Source: Candidatus Woesearchaeota archaeon
GTDB lineage: Archaea; Nanobdellota; Nanobdellia; Woesearchaeales; GW2011-AR9
DNA length: 9,292 nt
Reading direction: 5' to 3'
Assembly (NCBI GenBank): GCA_016179995.1
Contig: JACPCC010000022.1
Span: 1 to 9,292 of the forward strand
A program made the translations under genes and the position numbers. This document shows positions 5,624 through 9,292 of this stretch, piece by piece (position 1 is the stretch's first letter; each line of letters begins with the position of its first letter). Under the pieces are notes generated by a model, which was not told where the DNA came from, did no database searches, and was given only the letters and a program-made list of their open reading frames with translations.

Positions 5624-6244
5624 TTATTTCAGACCGAGATCCTCTTTAATTAACTTCACAATCTCTGGAAATGTTTCAATCTTAAAATGACCATTCTTAC
5701 TTTTAAAGATGATAATTTTAGCATATTTTAACTTTTGAGCATATTTTTCAGCATGTTGAACTGGCACAATATCATCATCTTTTGAAAACATTAAATAGAG
5801 GTTTTTAGAGTTTTTTTCTAGCAAAAATAAGTTGGATTTTAGTTTAAACCCACCAACTAGATCCTCTTCTGCTAAAGTGCTATCGTAGGGAGGACAAATC
5901 AAATAAGTAGAAAGTATTTTTTTAGGAAACTTATTTTCCGATAGATATTTGGCTAGAAAAATCCCGCCTAAAGATGAACCAATTAGAATCACTTTTTTAT
6001 CAAAATGAGGTAAATATCTCTCAAAGTGAATTTTCCATTCCTTATATTTTGCATCTTCTGGCCTTGGCATCGATAGTCTAATAATATCGACAGAGTTGCC
6101 CAGCTTTTTGTCTAAATAATCCCCACTCCAACGGACCTTTTTTTCTAATGAAATAGGTCTAGTTTTCAGATAATGCAAATAGTCTTTTCTATTTTTAAAA
6201 GTCATGCCCCCATGGACAATTACTATTTGAGTTTTACTTTTCAT
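5624..6244 (-). CDS. RBBP9/YdeN-like alpha/beta serine hydrolase
   Basis: A 206-residue single-domain alpha/beta hydrolase of the small cytosolic RBBP9/YdeN type. The first strand VIVHGG carries the oxyanion-loop HG near residue 11. The nucleophile elbow GSSLGG gives S91, the acid is probably D157 in SKDDDIVP, and the base is H186 in NGHF, so the triad is complete. Length and lack of a large lid domain fit the family. Members are serine hydrolases with poorly known natural substrates, so the substrate is not assigned. No signal peptide is visible; the protein should be cytoplasmic. A TATA-like TTTAATAAA (6268-6276 in reverse complement) lies about 24 bases before ATG 6244, suggesting a leaderless transcript. 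It is divergent from the methyltransferase gene and shares the 116-base space holding the 14-base tandem repeats. Confidence 0.85.
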   Translation of the reverse strand: MKSKTQIVIVHGGMTFKNRKDYLHYLKTRPISLEKKVRWSGDYLDKKLGNSVDIIRLSMPRPEDAKYKEWKIHFERYLPHFDKKVILIGSSLGGIFLAKYLSENKFPKKILSTYLICPPYDSTLAEEDLVGGFKLKSNLFLLEKNSKNLYLMFSKDDDIVPVQHAEKYAQKLKYAKIIIFKSKNGHFKIETFPEIVKLIKEDLGLK

Positions 6245-6274
6245 TGAAGTTAAAAGAAAGTCACAAAGTTTATT

Positions 6275-6343
6275 AAACTATCTCCATAACACTATCCACA
6301 AAACACTATCCACAAAACATTATCCATATAATACTACACTACA
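6275..6343. repeat. 14-base tandem repeats at the methyltransferase promoter
   Basis: Two perfect copies of AACACTATCCACAA (6288-6301, 6302-6315) are followed by AACATTATCCATAT (6316-6329) and a further decayed copy to about 6343. A poorer copy precedes them (about 6275-6287). The array fills most of the divergent promoter space. The third copy supplies the predicted TATA box. The regular phase suggests protein binding, but replication slippage would also make it. Confidence 0.7.
6326..6333 (+). promoter_or_regulatory. TATA box of the methyltransferase gene
   Basis: ATATAATA lies 27 bases before ATG 6361 with no ribosome-binding site between, consistent with a leaderless transcript. It is part of the third 14-base repeat. 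Confidence 0.45.
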
Positions 6344-6360
6344 AATTAAATAATCTAACC

Positions 6361-7443
6361 ATGAAACACGAAGAAAAACATAGTCGTTTAAATGTACTGC
6401 AGCACACGCCAGAAGATCTGCGCTGGGCGACACATGAATTAGTGGCCCAATACCGCGCAAAGAGATTGAAATGCAACACTATCGCTGAAATCGGCTGCGG
6501 TATCGGCTTTCAAACTATAGCTTTTGCTCAAGAATGTGACAAAGTATACGCTATAGAAATTGATGCAGATAAAATAGCTCGCGCTCAAAAAAATGCTCAA
6601 ATTATGGGCTTAAAAAACATTACTTTTATTCATGGAGATGCATTAAACCAAGAGATAATTAACAAAGTTAAAGACGCAGAAATAGTCTTCTGCGACCCTG
6701 AACGTCTGCCTGAAGAGAAAGAAAGAAGTGCTCAAACTATTAAACCAAATCCATCTGAATTATTGAGATTATATCAACCAATTACTAAAAAGATTGTCAT
6801 AGAGCTGCCACCGCAGATAAAAGAAATACTTTTTGCAGGAGAAAAAGAATACTTATCCCTCAACGGCAGTATTAATCGTCTGACACTTTACACCGGCTCA
6901 CTGCAAACTTGCGAAACTAGCGCTGTAGTTCTGCCGGAAGAAGCCAAATTAACATCATTGCCTAAAGAAGAAAAAGAAAAAGCGATTAAGACCTTTAAAA
7001 CCACAACTCAAATTAAAAAATATTTTTATGAAGTAGATCCAGCTATAGATAAAGCAGGATTACATTTAGAGTTGAGCCTAGAAACTAAAACAGAATTGAT
7101 AAGCCAAGAAATGAATGAAGAAAATAAACAAGAAAAAAGTAAGATTACATTTTTCACGTCAGAAAACCTAATACAAAGCCCTTTCTTCAAAAACAGCTAT
7201 TTATTTTTAGGCGACACTGATTTTGATGAACCACAGATGATTTCTTTATTGATGCAAAAAAAAGCCGGTAAAGTAACTTTACGTTTTCCTATAGAACCAC
7301 AAGAATACTGGAAGTTTCGCACAAAAATAGAAAAACAACTTAGCGGTGAAAAGAAAGTAGCATTGTTTAAAATAAATGGAAAAGCCGTATTGGGAGAGAA
7401 AATAGAAAATACATTAGGCACAGTTATCTACCGACTGACATAA
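6361..7443 (+). CDS. Class I SAM methyltransferase with THUMP-like C-terminus
   Basis: A 360-residue protein. The N-terminal Rossmann methyltransferase domain (about 10-190) shows motif I IAEIGCGIGF (41-50), the acidic strand VYAIEID (62-68) that binds the SAM ribose, FIHGDAL (89-95), and motif IV FCDPER (110-115) in place of the commoner DPARR of relatives. The later segment EVDPAIDKAGL (224-234) is typical of the THUMP-like methyltransferase group, where it joins the catalytic part to the C-terminal THUMP-like domain (about 235-360, ending GTVIYRL). An RNA substrate is plausible for this family, but which nucleotide is modified is unknown. The start at ATG 6361 fits the TATA box 27 bases upstream. 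A lysine- and glutamate-rich stretch (about 200-265) suggests a flexible linker. Confidence 0.8.
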   Translation: MKHEEKHSRLNVLQHTPEDLRWATHELVAQYRAKRLKCNTIAEIGCGIGFQTIAFAQECDKVYAIEIDADKIARAQKNAQIMGLKNITFIHGDALNQEIINKVKDAEIVFCDPERLPEEKERSAQTIKPNPSELLRLYQPITKKIVIELPPQIKEILFAGEKEYLSLNGSINRLTLYTGSLQTCETSAVVLPEEAKLTSLPKEEKEKAIKTFKTTTQIKKYFYEVDPAIDKAGLHLELSLETKTELISQEMNEENKQEKSKITFFTSENLIQSPFFKNSYLFLGDTDFDEPQMISLLMQKKAGKVTLRFPIEPQEYWKFRTKIEKQLSGEKKVALFKINGKAVLGEKIENTLGTVIYRLT

Positions 7444-7471
7444 TTTTTAACCTAATTTGTTATGTCCGCTG

Positions 7472-7525
7472 TAGATACAAAGGACAGAACTATTTTAAAT
7501 TATTATTTCTTTCCTTTGGTATCTA
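7472..7525. repeat. Inverted repeat after the methyltransferase gene
   Basis: TAGATACAAAGGA (7472-7484) pairs with TCCTTTGGTATCTA (7512-7525) with one bulged base, enclosing a 27-base AT-rich loop. It lies 29 bases after the stop codon and four bases before a second inverted repeat. A 3' processing or termination role is possible; no strong T-run follows. Confidence 0.5.
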
Positions 7526-7528
7526 ATA

Positions 7529-7596
7529 AGTAAACTGCGTCGAAGCTGACAGTATTTTATGAATAAAACAATGTGCTCTAAGTTACGCAGTTTACT
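7529..7596. repeat. Perfect 12-bp inverted repeat with inner hairpin before the Nudix gene
   Basis: AGTAAACTGCGT (7529-7540) is the exact inverse of ACGCAGTTTACT (7585-7596), 44 bases apart. The loop contains TTTTAT-GA-ATAAAA (7555-7568). The right arm overlaps the start of TATAATTA (7595-7602), a TATA-like box 27 bases before ATG 7630, so the arms could be an operator pair. ACGCAGTTT also occurs in the dif-like site at 4727-4735. Confidence 0.6.
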
Positions 7597-7629
7597 ATAA
7601 TTACAAAATAATGAGAGATTAGCCGAAAA

Positions 7630-8064
7630 ATGGTCAACTCTATGAATAAAATAAAAGACGAAATCAAAAATAGAATTCAATTGTCTGGATGCGCCATAAT
7701 TAATGATGATAAACTTCTGCTTCTTTGGAAAAAGAAACATAAGCATTATGAATTTCCAGGAGGAAAAATAGAAAGCGGTGAAACTCTCGAACAAACCGCT
7801 CTTCGTGAAACTAAAGAAGAGATTGGATGCGAAGTTAAAATTGTGAAATACTTGTTCTATAAAGATTTTTACATTGATAGTCATTATTTTAGGAGTCATA
7901 AATATTTAGCACAGATTCCTCCAGGACAAGTTCCAAAAATTATGGAACCAGAACTATTTAGAGATATCTTTTGGTTGCCGATGAAACAATATAAAGATTA
8001 TTCTGTTGCTCCAAATGTAAAAGATTTCTGTGAAGATTATATTAATGGAAAAATAGAGTTATAA
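7630..8064 (+). CDS. Nudix hydrolase
   Basis: A 144-residue pyrophosphohydrolase with a nearly canonical Nudix box at residues 45-67: G45, E51, R59, E60, E63, E64 and G66 are all in register (GKIESGETLEQTALRETKEEIGC). Only the hydrophobic position after RE is replaced by T61. The preceding YEFPGG and the following beta strands fit the MutT-like fold, and the size is that of a single-domain enzyme. These enzymes hydrolyse nucleoside diphosphates linked to another group using Mg2+; the substrate cannot be read from the sequence. ATG 7630 is used because TATAATTA lies about 27 bases upstream; ATG 7642 is an alternative that loses four residues and no motif. It converges with the ksgA gene, 40 bases apart. 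Confidence 0.9.
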   Translation: MVNSMNKIKDEIKNRIQLSGCAIINDDKLLLLWKKKHKHYEFPGGKIESGETLEQTALRETKEEIGCEVKIVKYLFYKDFYIDSHYFRSHKYLAQIPPGQVPKIMEPELFRDIFWLPMKQYKDYSVAPNVKDFCEDYINGKIEL

Positions 8065-8104
8065 TGTAAAACACCAAAGTAGAATTATAGTCCAAATACT
8101 ACAG

Positions 8105-9094
8105 CTATATAACTTTGTTTATTTTCTCCAGCAACAGTTTCCATTCTTCAACAGAGATTTGACTTATCCGTTTATCTAATAGTTTATCATCCAATTCAAG
8201 TTTGGATATAAAAGCAAGTGCTTCTTTTTTAGTCAATGGTTTTATCTCTTTTTCTAGTTTCCTTTCTAAAATAGACCATTCAATTAAAGCTTCGCGCAGA
8301 CCATTTTTTAAAGTTTTATCTCTTTGTTTGTACAATTCTTGAACTAAAAATTCCACGGCTTCAAGTTTATTATTTCTTTCTGAATCTTTTCTCACTAAAT
8401 TTTTTCTCTCTAAATGTAAGACCACCGAATCTACCCGTGGCATAGGAGAAAATAATTCTCGTGGAACTTTTTCAATAACTTTAAACTCTAAAAAAGCTGA
8501 AAATACAGGATGAACTGACATCTTTTCGGCAAACCCGGCAGGAACCATCAAGACGGCTTTTTCAACATCCCGACCACGTATCCGACAAAGATATTTCAAT
8601 AAAGGTTCGCCTATTTGATAGGGAATATTAGCTACAATCTTATTAAACTTAATTTTATGTTCTATAGCATATTCATTCAAAAAATATAAAGCATTGATAA
8701 AAAATAGATCTATTTTTCCGTCGGATTCGTTTTTAACCCCCTCTAATTCTGGTCTAAAGTTTTCATCTATTTCTAAAGCAATAACCTTGCCCGCTACTTT
8801 AACCAATTCTTTAGTTAACGTACCATTCCCCGCCCCGATTTCAAGTATAGTATCTGCCGAACTGAGCTGAGCCGCTTCAATAATTTTTTGCAAAACAGCT
8901 TTTCCTTCTTGATAATTAACTAACAAAAAATGCTGCCCCCATTGTTCTTTATCAACAGAAACTTTATTTCTACTAACTTTAATTTTGGAAAGAAACTTCT
9001 TCTTAGCTTTAGAAGTATCAATCTTCCTGTAATCATTATAACTAGCTCCAGAGTTTAGATTATTTCCAAAATATTTAGAGTGATTTAATTTCAT
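8105..9094 (-). CDS. ksgA: 16S rRNA adenine dimethyltransferase KsgA/Dim1
   Basis: A 329-residue enzyme that dimethylates two adjacent adenines near the 3' end of 16S rRNA using SAM, late in small-subunit assembly. Features in order: GQHFL (53-57), motif I ILEIGAGNGTL (83-93), ALEID (106-110), catalytic motif IV NIPY (156-159), and the family signature ELFSPMPRVDSVVLHL (213-228). The C-terminal helical domain has QRDKTLKNGL, matching the usual RRKTLRNxL. It is longer than usual: about 45 lysine- and asparagine-rich residues precede the normal beginning. No internal start codon is visible between ATG 9094 and the conserved region, so the extension appears to be real. TTAATAA about 20 bases upstream may be the TATA box. 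The downstream end converges with the Nudix gene. Confidence 0.95.
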   Translation of the reverse strand: MKLNHSKYFGNNLNSGASYNDYRKIDTSKAKKKFLSKIKVSRNKVSVDKEQWGQHFLLVNYQEGKAVLQKIIEAAQLSSADTILEIGAGNGTLTKELVKVAGKVIALEIDENFRPELEGVKNESDGKIDLFFINALYFLNEYAIEHKIKFNKIVANIPYQIGEPLLKYLCRIRGRDVEKAVLMVPAGFAEKMSVHPVFSAFLEFKVIEKVPRELFSPMPRVDSVVLHLERKNLVRKDSERNNKLEAVEFLVQELYKQRDKTLKNGLREALIEWSILERKLEKEIKPLTKKEALAFISKLELDDKLLDKRISQISVEEWKLLLEKINKVI

Positions 9095-9183
9095 TTACCT
9101 AAAGAAAACACGCTTATTAAAAAAACTATCTCTAATGTTTTTATTAGTCATCCACCAACTAAGCAAAAAATAGCCAAATAGGT

Positions 9184-9292
9184 TTAATCTTCTTCAGTCT
9201 TGACTAAATCTATATCTGCCAAATTCATATCACCTAAATCAATATCAATATCTATAGAATCTTCATCTGAGTCTGTCATTGGATTAGTACTA
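9184..9292 (-). CDS. C-terminal end of an acidic protein, cut by window edge
   Basis: An open frame on the minus strand enters from the right edge and ends at TAA 9184-9186. The visible end reads STNPMTDSDEDSIDIDIDL, then GDMNLADIDLVKTEED: strongly acidic, with aspartate alternating with isoleucine or leucine. It is 89 bases upstream of ksgA on the same strand and may be co-transcribed. The alternation and the uninterrupted frame support coding. It could be a complete 31-residue ORF from ATG 9279, but a tail of a longer protein is more likely. The protein family cannot be told from this fragment. Confidence 0.5.
   Translation of the reverse strand, partial: STNPMTDSDEDSIDIDIDLGDMNLADIDLVKTEED

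Noticed and set aside
6290..6329. DnaA-box-like motifs (CTATCCACA twice, TTATCCATA once) in the tandem array, suggesting a bacterial-type origin
   Set aside because: The rest of the window looks archaeal, where DnaA is absent. The motifs are explained by one repeated 14-base unit, and no origin-type AT element or initiator gene is near.
7495..7899. A 134-residue open frame on the minus strand
   Set aside because: It lies opposite the clear Nudix gene and runs through the inverted repeats. Its composition is unlike a natural soluble protein and it has no promoter of its own.

Overview
The window looks like a stretch of an AT-rich archaeal chromosome, possibly from a small-genome DPANN-type lineage, though that placement is inference. 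The archaeal signs are TATA-like boxes about 20-30 bases before many starts with little or no leader, a GGTGATC ribosome-binding site before the first gene, a TrmB-family regulator, an AbrB/PIN toxin-antitoxin pair, and an archaeal-looking Dim1/KsgA protein with a Xer-type recombinase. No rRNA, tRNA or CRISPR array is visible.

The left half (1-4750) is accessory DNA. It holds an AbrB-type antitoxin with a PIN toxin (210-871), a TrmB-type regulator (828-1607, minus) whose 3' end runs 44 bases into the toxin gene, a divergently transcribed 248-residue protein of unknown function (1670-2416), and a 504-residue protein (2993-4507) whose last ~100 residues resemble the Janus/Ocnus (PHPT1) phosphohistidine phosphatase family. 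Non-coding DNA around these genes contains four diverged copies of one intergenic repeat (A 42-144 minus, B 2432-2565 plus, C 2723-2920 plus, D 4518-4717 minus). Copies A and B face each other around the toxin/TrmB/unknown block, and C and D face each other around the phosphatase-like gene. Between B and C lies a compact segment (2581-2721) that can fold into a closed three-way junction.

Just after copy D is a 28-base dif-like palindrome (4722-4749), followed by a complete Xer-type tyrosine recombinase gene (4811-5602). This site-plus-recombinase arrangement sits at the border between the accessory half and the more conserved half.

The right half (5603-9292) carries housekeeping-type genes: an RBBP9/YdeN-like serine hydrolase (minus), a class I methyltransferase with a THUMP-like C-terminal part (plus), a Nudix hydrolase (plus), the 16S rRNA adenine dimethyltransferase KsgA/Dim1 (minus), and the acidic C-terminal end of another minus-strand gene cut by the window edge. 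The intergenic spaces here hold 14-base tandem repeats at the methyltransferase promoter and paired inverted repeats ahead of the Nudix gene.

The items most worth following are the PHPT1-like domain on a helical archaeal protein, the dif-like site beside the Xer gene, the facing repeat copies that bracket gene cassettes, and the three-way-junction element.
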